Positions 33,482-41,078 of a stretch of DNA of 43,425 nt are shown piece by piece. The notes beneath the pieces are model-generated. The model worked only from the letters and a program-made list of their open reading frames with translations. It did no database searches and was not told where the DNA came from. Every line of letters starts with the position of its first letter. Position 1 is the stretch's first letter. This DNA is from Simkaniaceae bacterium (GTDB lineage: Bacteria; Chlamydiota; Chlamydiia; Chlamydiales; Simkaniaceae): assembly GCA_018062315.1 (NCBI GenBank), contig JAGOSM010000010.1, positions 1-43,425 of the forward strand, written 5' to 3'. The position numbers and the translations under genes are program-made.

Positions 33482-33790
33482 CTCACCTTACGCATGCAAA
33501 TCTGTTTTCTTTATGAAATGCTTAAAAACATAAAAGATTTTAAGTAGGAGATTAAGTGAGGGTCTCGGTGAACTCGGTGCTCTCGGTGGTTATTTTTATT
33601 CACATATATGGCTGAGCAACCTATGCTAACCATCTTTCTGCAATGATCGTGTTCCCTTTCCCAACGTTTCGAAAAATAACCACCGAGAGCACCGAGTTCA
33701 CCGAGACCCCTATTAAGTCCCATACTTCACATATCCTATCTATTCACCACCACCTTGCAAGATGTAGGATGAGCTGCTGCGTAAGGTGAG
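33482..33790. mobile_element. 309-bp MITE-like element with terminal inverted repeats and target duplication
   Basis: Perfect 13-bp terminal inverted repeats, CTCACCTTACGCA (33482-33494) and TGCGTAAGGTGAG (33778-33790), are flanked by the direct repeat ATTGAAA (33475-33481 and 33791-33797), a 7-bp target-site duplication. No transposase is coded, so it is a non-autonomous element. Inside is a perfect 38-bp inverted repeat (33560-33597 and 33672-33709) built from three 9-bp CTCGGTG units plus GTTATTTTT. The part next to the right end recurs in inverse orientation at the window end (43360-43425). Confidence 0.8.
33560..33709. repeat. 38-bp perfect inverted repeat made of CTCGGTG units
   Basis: Arms 33560-33597 and 33672-33709 are exact complements with a 74-nt loop. 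Each arm has three tandem 9-bp units containing CTCGGTG, then GTTATTTTT. Similar words occur near 12030 (AATAACCACCGGGAGCA) and at 43410-43425 (GAGGGTCTCGGTGC), so this is a dispersed family. Transcribed, it would give a very stable hairpin. Confidence 0.85.
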
Positions 33791-33932
33791 ATTGAAAGCT
33801 ACGTTCTGCAATTTCTCATTTAATGATGGGTCATAACACAATTTAAAAGCCCTACGAACTTCAGCATCGGTATAACTTTTTTCTTTTCATTGCTCTTTAA
33901 ATTCATCTAAATAATCATGTTAACTCGATATG

Positions 33933-36230
33933 TTATATAGTTGATTGTAAATTGCTGCTGCAGTGTTTTTTACTAGAAGTACTGCGACTTGGTGGCATCA
34001 AGAATTTTTTCGTTATTTGAGCAAGAAGTAACCGATCAATGGGAATACATCGAGTCTTAGTACCCTCGATAGAAAGCTCGGGATAGGTTTCTTTGTCTGT
34101 CTGTTTCTTATTATATTTTGCAATGATTTCAGCTTGAAAAGCTCCCTCAATCGTCTTGAGAATATGATCTACCTTGTCCATTAAGTTCAGCTTTAGAATG
34201 GCTTCGAGTGGAGCGGTGATTTCTCGAGGTAGTTGAGTAGGCGGAAATCGGACACTCTGTATACTGAGATTTCTTAGCTTTGTTTGTGCATCCTCTCCTT
34301 CTGTAGGGGCCTCTAATTCTTGATATCTTTGTTGTTCTAGATGCCTACATTGTGCGGGATAGTGAAGTTCAAGAGTTCTCCTCCATTCTGAGTCTTCAAG
34401 TAGAGTGTCATGTAACTTCTCTTCATCAGTAAGGATGCCTCGAATGGTTACTTCAGCGTGCGTCAGGTCTTCGGAGGTTACGCCTGTGAGAGCGCTGAAT
34501 TTCATTTTAGTACAGTTGATAGGAAGATCGATCAGGTCTGCTAGTTTTTCCTTAAGACTGGCGGGATAGATAAGGAGGATTTCCCGTTCCACTTGTTGAA
34601 CTACGATGTGGGGGCCATATTCTAGTTGAGCTTGAGTGAGTACATAAGTTGGGTTTTTCATCTCTTCATCAATAGCATGTTTTAATGCTGTGATTTTTGC
34701 TTTTGCGATCTGTTCCAGGGTAGATAAAACAAGGGAGCGGCGTAGAGCTATAAAGGTAGGGAGTAGGTTTCCTCGATCTAGGTCTAAATGAAGCCTTGCT
34801 AGCCCTAAATGAAAAAGGGAAAGGGTAAGGCCGTCGATGCATGTATTTCCTGATTCTCGAATAATGGCTAAAAAGAAAGGGCGGAATGATGCATTCAATT
34901 CAGCTTCTTCAAGGAAGGTTCTTAATTCTATTTTTAAAGCCGTTTGGTCTTCTATATCAGTAAGACTCTTTATTCGATTTGAGGCCATGTTTAGCCATGC
35001 AGTGACTAAGTCTCTTGCTGTAGTTTTAAGATTCCAAAAACAAGGAGAAATAGTTCCTTCATAGAGAAATTGGGATTTATTGATTCGGAGTGCAGTAGCC
35101 CAGTCATCGGAGCGGAGTATTCCTGCAAAGGGGTTGTTATTGAGGGAGACTTTGAATGATTCGGTTCGTAAAAATGCTCTAATCGGATCAGGAAATACTG
35201 CCAGTTGATTGTAACTTAGATTGAGTTCTTCAAGGTTAGTAAGATGCAAGAGGGTATCTGGCAGAGTCGTGAGGTGGTTATCAGAGAGGTCTAATATTTT
35301 AAGATGAGTAAGCCTTCTGATAAAGTCTGGGAAGGTAGTGAGTTGAAGAGAACCAAGATGTAATTCTTCAAGCTTAGAAAAATTTCCGATAGAGTCTGGA
35401 AGGGCAAGGTTGTTGGATTCTAAGATTAATTTGGTAAGGTTGGGGAAATTTTTGACGGTGAGAGTTTTAGTGAAGGTGCTTTCAAAAGGATTTTGGGAAA
35501 GATTGAGTCCTCTAAGCTCCGAAAGGGAGATAGATGGGGGAAGGGAACTTAGGTTATTATTACTTAAATTGAGAAATGTCATTTTTTGCAAAGAGGGGAA
35601 ATGAAAAATATCTGGTAGAGTATCTAATCCGAATTCATCTAAATATAATTCAGTTGCTGCCGGGTTTTGTATGAATTCTATAATACGAGATTTAGCTCCA
35701 GAGCGACCCGAAAGTGACCAATCATCAGTTGCACTATTGCACCAAGCATCGAGTTTTTTTAAGATGCGTTTCTGATCTATTTCACTTATTTTTTTAGCGT
35801 AATCCGCTTCAATAGCGCGGATGTGTTGATCAGTTAATGGAAAAGTAAGAGGAGTTTTCTTGTGGTAGGTTGAATTAAAAGCCCGGACTAACTCTTCAAC
35901 TTGAGTGTGGTTTTCAGCTTTTATTTGTTCTAATAATTCTGCTAGATAAAAAAGTTCATTTTTATCCAAGATATGTTTTATACATTGAAGACGTATGTCA
36001 TTGGTAATGGTTTCAGATTCAGGATTAAAAAAATGAATCTTTCCTTCAAGAATGGGGGATTTATGGCTGGGGATAGGGGGTAGCATTTTTGCCACTTTTT
36101 TAAATAAAATAGCGCATATGCCGAGCTGATCTGAGGGAAAATGTTCCTTTATCTCTGCTAGATCACCGGTTGTTGATAAAGTAGAATAAGCCTCACTTAA
36201 TCTGCTAAGGAAAGGTTGTAAAGTAATCAA
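33933..36230 (-). CDS. LRR effector with NEL-type E3 ubiquitin ligase domain (predicted)
   Basis: The 765-residue product has an N-terminal helical region (1-190), about six or seven 23-residue leucine-rich repeats (195-365, for example LKILDLSDNHLTTLP), and a C-terminal region (400-640) that I match to the NEL domain of IpaH/SspH/SlrP. The match rests on GNTCIDGLTLSL with Cys464-x-Asp466 (the catalytic C-x-D), FIALRRSLVLSTLEQIAKAKI, and KMKFSALTGVTSEDLTHAEV (NEL: M-x-F-x-x-S-G-V-T-x-x-D-L-x-x-A). NEL enzymes are type III effectors that ubiquitinate host proteins bound by their LRRs. The start is TTG at 36230, supported by AGGAG 7 nt before it. It follows its paralogue by 21 bp in one operon. 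The 23-residue LRR type differs from the 20-residue IpaH repeats. Confidence 0.72.
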   Translation of the reverse strand: MITLQPFLSRLSEAYSTLSTTGDLAEIKEHFPSDQLGICAILFKKVAKMLPPIPSHKSPILEGKIHFFNPESETITNDIRLQCIKHILDKNELFYLAELLEQIKAENHTQVEELVRAFNSTYHKKTPLTFPLTDQHIRAIEADYAKKISEIDQKRILKKLDAWCNSATDDWSLSGRSGAKSRIIEFIQNPAATELYLDEFGLDTLPDIFHFPSLQKMTFLNLSNNNLSSLPPSISLSELRGLNLSQNPFESTFTKTLTVKNFPNLTKLILESNNLALPDSIGNFSKLEELHLGSLQLTTFPDFIRRLTHLKILDLSDNHLTTLPDTLLHLTNLEELNLSYNQLAVFPDPIRAFLRTESFKVSLNNNPFAGILRSDDWATALRINKSQFLYEGTISPCFWNLKTTARDLVTAWLNMASNRIKSLTDIEDQTALKIELRTFLEEAELNASFRPFFLAIIRESGNTCIDGLTLSLFHLGLARLHLDLDRGNLLPTFIALRRSLVLSTLEQIAKAKITALKHAIDEEMKNPTYVLTQAQLEYGPHIVVQQVEREILLIYPASLKEKLADLIDLPINCTKMKFSALTGVTSEDLTHAEVTIRGILTDEEKLHDTLLEDSEWRRTLELHYPAQCRHLEQQRYQELEAPTEGEDAQTKLRNLSIQSVRFPPTQLPREITAPLEAILKLNLMDKVDHILKTIEGAFQAEIIAKYNKKQTDKETYPELSIEGTKTRCIPIDRLLLAQITKKFLMPPSRSTSSKKHCSSNLQSTI

Positions 36231-36251
36231 TGAAACTCTCCTACTATAAAT

Positions 36252-37988
36252 TTATTTATGAGACCATCCTCCCGCACCTGCAAGGGGGGGCATCGAGAAT
36301 GCTTTAGTAATGTCAGCAAGAAGTAAGGGGTCGATGATAATATGTGTAGAGGTTTTTTGAAAGGGAAGTGCATCAGTTAATTCTGCAACACGTCTCAGGT
36401 TATATTCCGTAATGATTTTAGATTGCCAATCTCCCTTAATTGCATCGAGAACCATTCCTATTTGACTCTTTGCGCTAAGGTTTAAAATAGTTTCAAGTTG
36501 AGTAACGATGTCTAGAGGTAGTGGTAGAGGGGGGTGTTGAAGGCTTTCTCTACTTAGATGAAGGAGGATTCCCTTTGCTTTTATTTCTTCAGAGGGATCG
36601 AAGCTCTCTGCTGCTTGAGCTATCTGTTCTTCTATCATTCTGCACCGGTCAGGGTAATGGAGTTCAAGGGTGCGTTTCCATACCGAGTATTTTTCGAGGA
36701 GTAGCGTAGCATGCAATGCTTCTTCATTCGAGAGAAGGGTTCGGATGGAGGTTTCAGCATCGGAAATAGCCTCGTCTGAGATATCCAAACTGAATAGTGT
36801 CTTTTCAGTACACTCGATAGAAAAATCGGGTAGGTCTTTGAGTTTTTCCTTCAGCTTAGAAAGGTAGGCAAGAACAACCGGGTATGGTGCAGTGTACCTA
36901 AAACTGCTGTTTTTTTTTACTATGCCCTCTAGATGAGATAGGACGAGGGCTTTGCGTAGAGCGATAAAGGTCTTGAGTAGGTCTCCTTGATCTTGTAAAA
37001 ATTGAGTCCAATTCTCAATAAGAAAATTTCCGGTAAAGGGGTTATAATTAAGTGAAAGGCTGAGTCCTTCAATATGTGTAAGGGCTTTAATAGGGGTAGG
37101 GAATTCTCTCAGTTCGTTATGAGAAAGATTGAGTAATTTAAGGGTAGAAAGATTTCCTATAAAGTCTGGAACGCTTTGTAGCTTATTGGAATAAAGATCT
37201 AATTTTTTAAGCTTGGGAAGATGTTCGACTGCTTCAGGAAAGCGTCGGAGGCCGCAACACCGAACCCGTAAGGTTTCTAGATTAGTGAGGTTTTTGAGTG
37301 TTTCGGGAATGGTTGTAACTTCTCGATTTTCAATCAGAATGAGCTTTTTAAGTGCAGAAAGATATTTGATAGAATCAGGAAGAGAGGTGAGATGAGTTTC
37401 TGTTAAATCGAGGTGGGTAATTTTTTGCAAAGAGGGGAAATGAAAAATTTCGGGAAGGTCTGCTATTGTCAATTCAGTTAACCATAATGCAGTATCTGGA
37501 GCTTGTATGAATTCTAAAATTTCGCTTTTAGCGTGACTCCGATCGACAAATAAAGGGGCCTCTTCAACCCAGGACTGAAGAACGTTATTGATTATTGCAG
37601 TATCGATCTGTGTCTCAGTTAATGGCAGTGTGAGAGGGGGTTCTTGAGGATAAATAGGGCCAAAATCTCGGGATAGAATATCAACTTCAGTTTGGTTTCC
37701 ATCTTGTATTTGTTTTAATAATTCTGACAAATATAAGCTTTCATGTTCATTCAGAAGATTTTTTAAATATTTTAAGCATTCTTCGCGTGTCAGTGGTTGA
37801 TTTTCAAGAAAATCTAAAAAATGGACCCTTCCGGTCAGAGGGGGAACTGTATCGCTTGAGGAAAGGGAATGACGCATTTTTATGATTTGGTGAAATAATG
37901 ACACCGCCAGTGCTAGGTCATCTGTCTCTAAGATAGTAGAATGAGTTTTATCTAGTGCGGTAAGGAAAGACTTGTTAAAAGTAATCAA
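36252..37988 (-). CDS. LRR protein, paralogue of the NEL ligase lacking the catalytic segment
   Basis: The 578-residue product aligns with its downstream neighbour from the first residues (MITF/MITL, also from a TTG start) through the LRRs (165-320) and again from GDLLKTFIALRKALVLSHLEGI (335 on) to the end. The neighbour's residues of about 388-485, including Cys464-x-Asp466, are absent, and a further 30 or so are missing around residue 360. No frameshift or stop is seen, so the frame is under selection or the loss is recent. Without the cysteine it cannot act as a NEL ligase but could still bind targets or the active paralogue. It is the first gene of the operon, with its own promoter (38023-38051) and an AAAGG ribosome site. 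Confidence 0.75.
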   Translation of the reverse strand: MITFNKSFLTALDKTHSTILETDDLALAVSLFHQIIKMRHSLSSSDTVPPLTGRVHFLDFLENQPLTREECLKYLKNLLNEHESLYLSELLKQIQDGNQTEVDILSRDFGPIYPQEPPLTLPLTETQIDTAIINNVLQSWVEEAPLFVDRSHAKSEILEFIQAPDTALWLTELTIADLPEIFHFPSLQKITHLDLTETHLTSLPDSIKYLSALKKLILIENREVTTIPETLKNLTNLETLRVRCCGLRRFPEAVEHLPKLKKLDLYSNKLQSVPDFIGNLSTLKLLNLSHNELREFPTPIKALTHIEGLSLSLNYNPFTGNFLIENWTQFLQDQGDLLKTFIALRKALVLSHLEGIVKKNSSFRYTAPYPVVLAYLSKLKEKLKDLPDFSIECTEKTLFSLDISDEAISDAETSIRTLLSNEEALHATLLLEKYSVWKRTLELHYPDRCRMIEEQIAQAAESFDPSEEIKAKGILLHLSRESLQHPPLPLPLDIVTQLETILNLSAKSQIGMVLDAIKGDWQSKIITEYNLRRVAELTDALPFQKTSTHIIIDPLLLADITKAFSMPPLAGAGGWSHK

Positions 37989-38022
37989 GAAAAGACCTTT
38001 GATATGCTGCTCATATGCATGT

Positions 38023-38051
38023 ATTATATATAAATGTGGTTTTATTTGTAA
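38023..38051 (-). promoter_or_regulatory. Promoter of the LRR/NEL operon
   Basis: On the minus strand, TTACAA (38051-38046) and a perfect TATAAT (38028-38023) are separated by 17 bp, about 35 bp upstream of the TTG start at 37988. This close-to-consensus primary-sigma promoter would drive both LRR genes. Confidence 0.6.
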
Positions 38052-38118
38052 TTTATAAAATTTTATTTACAATAAAGGTTTGCTGAAAAAAAATAGCAGG
38101 ATAAATTCGCAATTCAGG

Positions 38119-39585
38119 TTAGTAGTTTCTATTACCTATTCCAATGGTGTAAATGCCGCTTGTGACCCCTTCTCCTTGTGCGGCTAGTCCATCTTCATAT
38201 TCTGGCCCCCGACTGCTGATAGAAGAAAGGGGAGGAGTGTCATCTAAGGTATACAAGGGGATTTCTAAATCAAGAGATAGGGAGATCGCCTCCTCTCTGA
38301 TCGCTTTTTTTGCAGAAAGGGGGGCAAAGGGGGGATATTCTTTTTCAAGAAATAAAGCGGGAGTTTTTTCCTCTGTCAGTAAAAGCTTAATTAAAGCACG
38401 GGCTACGAGATTCCCCTTACTATTTTTAAGGGCAATAAGTTTAATTTTTCCATCGAGAAGGGTGTTCATTAAACACTGGTTAACTTGAGGAAGACCTTCC
38501 AGTTTTTGGCAACTTCCCTCAACTTCGGTGCCCGAAAGAAGAAGGTCCTGCCACTCATCTGTCATAAGCTTTCCTTTAAAATTGACCCATCGATTCCATA
38601 TTAAAGGGTAGTGCTTAGAAAGAAATTCGAGATGGGGATGCCCCTCTATGTTATACCTTTTTTGTAAAAAGGTTCTCTCGACAAGACTTAAGAAAAATTC
38701 CCGTATCGCTTGATTTAAGAGGGGGTTATCCACGGATCTAATATTAGCAAAAAGAAGAGCAAGACTTCCCGGATACCGCTCCTTTTCTGAAAGGGACCAG
38801 TAGGCATCCTCTAGATGGGCTGGAGTAAAATCGAGGAGTTTTTCGAGGACCTGAACTGTTACAGCTTCTTTTAATTGAGTAAGCTGAAAGGAAGAAGGCC
38901 ATCCCATAGAAAAAAAACCTGTTTTTAAGAGGATATAGAGAAAATTAAGTTGTTTTGCACAGGTATATAAAGGGTGAATCAGCGATAGTTTTTCGCAGGG
39001 GGTTAAGAGGGGGGCTTCCTCAAGGGCTTGTAATGTTTTTAGATAAAGGGTGTTAGGTACAGAGGTTTTCTTTTTAAACTCAAAGGGATAAGGGAGCTCC
39101 TTCATCCAGAGAGATAGGTAAATCATGGGCAATTTGAGGTGGGGGACCTTTGCCAGCTCTTCATATGTTTTTTGGTAGAGAGGGTCTTTTCCATGCGTGA
39201 GGAGCACTATGGCTAGGTAAAGGGCGATTTCTTTATCCCGGTGCTGACATGCGATAACATAGCTTTCATGAATGTTTTTCTCTCTGATCCCTGTTCTTAA
39301 TAAAAGATCAAGAAGGAGCAGTTGGAAAACCTTTCTTTGGAGCTCTGCTAAAGAACGAGAGGGGGTCTTTAGCTGATCAAATAAGGGGCATAAAACCCCG
39401 TTTTGTGGTAATTTATGCCAAATTTCATCCGCTAAACAGGTTGATAAGAGGGGTTCAAGAAGATCTTTTGGGAGAAAGGTAGAGGAGAGCGTTTTTACTT
39501 TAATCAAATTTTGAATTGTGGGATCGAGATCAATTGAGGAAAAATCATTGAAGTAATGAGATAGGGCTGAATATACTGGCTCCAT
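38119..39585 (-). CDS. Effector-like hypothetical protein
   Basis: I do not recognise a named family. From the ATG at 39585 (MEPVYSALSHYF) the product is 488 residues, helical and Leu-rich. There is no signal peptide or membrane helix. Residues of about 375-445 (LLSGTEVEGSCQKLEGLPQV, then CLMNTLLDGKIKLIALKN, then a LVARALIKLLL strand and LFLEKEYPP) form a compact domain that reminds me of C-terminal domains in large proteins of other amoeba-associated bacteria, but I cannot name it. The open frame runs on to 39672; those residues are a low-complexity Phe/Leu stretch that would overlap the divergent gene at 39607, so I exclude them. Its position next to the LRR genes suggests a secreted effector. 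Confidence 0.6.
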   Translation of the reverse strand: MEPVYSALSHYFNDFSSIDLDPTIQNLIKVKTLSSTFLPKDLLEPLLSTCLADEIWHKLPQNGVLCPLFDQLKTPSRSLAELQRKVFQLLLLDLLLRTGIREKNIHESYVIACQHRDKEIALYLAIVLLTHGKDPLYQKTYEELAKVPHLKLPMIYLSLWMKELPYPFEFKKKTSVPNTLYLKTLQALEEAPLLTPCEKLSLIHPLYTCAKQLNFLYILLKTGFFSMGWPSSFQLTQLKEAVTVQVLEKLLDFTPAHLEDAYWSLSEKERYPGSLALLFANIRSVDNPLLNQAIREFFLSLVERTFLQKRYNIEGHPHLEFLSKHYPLIWNRWVNFKGKLMTDEWQDLLLSGTEVEGSCQKLEGLPQVNQCLMNTLLDGKIKLIALKNSKGNLVARALIKLLLTEEKTPALFLEKEYPPFAPLSAKKAIREEAISLSLDLEIPLYTLDDTPPLSSISSRGPEYEDGLAAQGEGVTSGIYTIGIGNRNY

Positions 39586-39606
39586 TAAAAGTGAGAATAA
39601 ATAAAG

Positions 39607-39834
39607 ATGAAATATAAAACAAAAGAAGAAAAGTTTCTTTTTGCTCTCTATGAAGACAAAGAAGCAGTACAAGATCGATATAAGGTAGGGGAAAAACTCG
39701 GTTATTCACCTAAGGGAATCGATGTGATTGTTCAATTGTTGACCAAGGGCAATTTTATTAAGAAAGATGGGGATACAGAAGTCTTTCTTACAGAACATGG
39801 GATTTGGTTTGTTGAGAATTTCCCCTCAAGTTGA
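39607..39834 (+). CDS. Small winged-helix-like protein
   Basis: The 75-residue product reads like a winged-helix domain. VQDRYKVGEKLGYSPKGIDV would be the helix-turn-helix, followed by IVQLLTKGNFIKKDGDTEVF with a wing, and a closing LTEHGIWFVE helix typical of small MarR-like or ArsR-like relatives. It may be a local regulator of the effector genes, but it is too small for a sure call. It starts 21 bp from the divergent gene at 39585. The last 9 bp overlap the 3' end of the minus-strand gene at 39826. No Shine-Dalgarno is evident. Confidence 0.55.
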   Translation: MKYKTKEEKFLFALYEDKEAVQDRYKVGEKLGYSPKGIDVIVQLLTKGNFIKKDGDTEVFLTEHGIWFVENFPSS

Positions 39835-40962
39835 ACTTATATGCAATAGATTCATGAAATCTTGAAATGGCTCTGTAGTCGAGCTATCCACAATCGCAGG
39901 AGGGGTAAACCAAGAAGGGGCAAGGTTTTCCATTCCATAGGACGTGAGTGTTTCGTACAGTTGGTTTTGTTCGAGAGTATTGAGTGAAATGGGATAGTCT
40001 GAATTGGGATCACTCAAATTGAGCAAAGAAGAACATGCAAAACAGATGTCGGCCGGAGAGGGGGTAGGCGGTACATCGTTTAAAAAGGACATCTGCCCTA
40101 CTAAAGAGGTAATGGCTGGATCCTGCTGAACTGAAGAATCGAGCAGCTGTGAATTCAAGAGGGCCCCGCAAAATTGAAGTAAAAATAAGGGATCGAGTCC
40201 TTGCTGAGTGGCAACGGGAGACAATTCGGAATAAAAAATACCCACTCCTGCTAAATCGCCTGCCTCAGGAGTGTTATAAAAAAGAGCCGAGATGGCTTGC
40301 ATGGCATTCGGAAAACTGGTGGGATCTTCTGCATTGACTAACATACAGCTCGGACCGACATTGACCCCCAAGAGTTCACTCATGGCATTCATGACTTGAG
40401 GGGTAATGTGTGCATCGTCTGGATTAGAAGGGATCGCAGAGTTGACCATTTGGTAGTAATTGGCGGGATTGGATAGGTAGTGTACGAACTGAGCAGGGTC
40501 ATTATTAGCATTTGCTAAAGTTGCAGAGACAGATTCCCAAGGTGTCGGGGCATTGCTCACGACATTAGGAGATAAACACTTTAAGACATTACATCCCCCT
40601 GCAACACCACTCAGATAGTTGTAATTAACAGGGCCTAAATTAGTTAGGGTATTGACAAGCTCCAATTCAGCAGGTTGGGAGGAGTCGTATTGTGCGGGGG
40701 TGGCATCATTCTTGATGCAGCAACCCGCAATTTTAAGAAGTGTAGGTGCTGCCTCAGACCAAGTAGAGACGGGGGTACTCGGAATATTTTGGAGTTGTAC
40801 GGAAAGATCCACTAGGAGATTTTTCATCGCGGGATCAGAGATTTGATTTGCAAATTGTTGGAGAGCTTGCTGGGTGCTAGCGAGGGTGTCAAAAGGGGAA
40901 GCGCCTCCTCCCTGAGAGTAATTATCATAATTTGATGTTGGCGTAACATTATTTACATTCAT
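39826..40962 (-). CDS. Low-charge Asn/Ser/Pro-rich hypothetical protein, possible effector
   Basis: The 378-residue product has no recognised domain. It is poor in Lys and Arg and rich in Asn, Ser, Pro, Gln and Leu. The N terminus (MNVNNVTPTSNYDNYSQGGG) is disordered and hydrophilic, as in many type III secretion substrates. It has four or five repeating blocks with short helices and Cys residues (GCCIK, GGCNVLKC, FACSSLL). The ribosome site CGGAGA lies 8 nt before the ATG and appears in duplicate upstream. The composition is very different from that of its neighbours. Secretion is an inference. Confidence 0.6.
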   Translation of the reverse strand: MNVNNVTPTSNYDNYSQGGGASPFDTLASTQQALQQFANQISDPAMKNLLVDLSVQLQNIPSTPVSTWSEAAPTLLKIAGCCIKNDATPAQYDSSQPAELELVNTLTNLGPVNYNYLSGVAGGCNVLKCLSPNVVSNAPTPWESVSATLANANNDPAQFVHYLSNPANYYQMVNSAIPSNPDDAHITPQVMNAMSELLGVNVGPSCMLVNAEDPTSFPNAMQAISALFYNTPEAGDLAGVGIFYSELSPVATQQGLDPLFLLQFCGALLNSQLLDSSVQQDPAITSLVGQMSFLNDVPPTPSPADICFACSSLLNLSDPNSDYPISLNTLEQNQLYETLTSYGMENLAPSWFTPPAIVDSSTTEPFQDFMNLLHISST

Positions 40963-41078
40963 GAATAATCTCCGTTTATTTAATTAATATATTAATCTCC
41001 ATTTATTCATCAACATAAATTAAAAATTTTAGTTGATAAAAAAGAGAAGGCCAACCTATTCTAGTAGGTAGTGATCTT

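Larger units (their letters stand above)
33278..33930 (-). pseudogene. Decayed gene interrupted by a MITE-like element
   Basis: The minus strand holds two protein-like pieces without intact starts. The 5' piece (about 33798-33925) reads DAEVRRAFKLCYDPSLNE after an in-frame TGA. The 3' piece (33278-33484) reads FERMRSPWETEEWEALWSNW and ends in SLSWREQLAKKLTEH before a stop. With the element at 33482-33790 and one copy of its ATTGAAA duplication removed, the pieces join in different frames, so a frameshift also occurred. The original family is not recognised. This 650-bp stretch between the hydrolase and the LRR genes contains nothing else that looks like a gene. Confidence 0.5.

Noticed and set aside
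33560-33709. CRISPR-like repeats
   Set aside because: The units are 9 bp, directly tandem and arranged as a palindrome, without spacers or cas genes.
33511-33723. Possible 70-residue gene inside the MITE
   Set aside because: Its translation is mostly the CTCGGTG repeat units (LGELGALGG); there is no domain and it lies within a non-autonomous element.
38153-38488. Plus-strand frame of 111 codons
   Set aside because: It is antisense to the longer effector-like gene, has low-complexity Ser/Ala content and no ribosome site.
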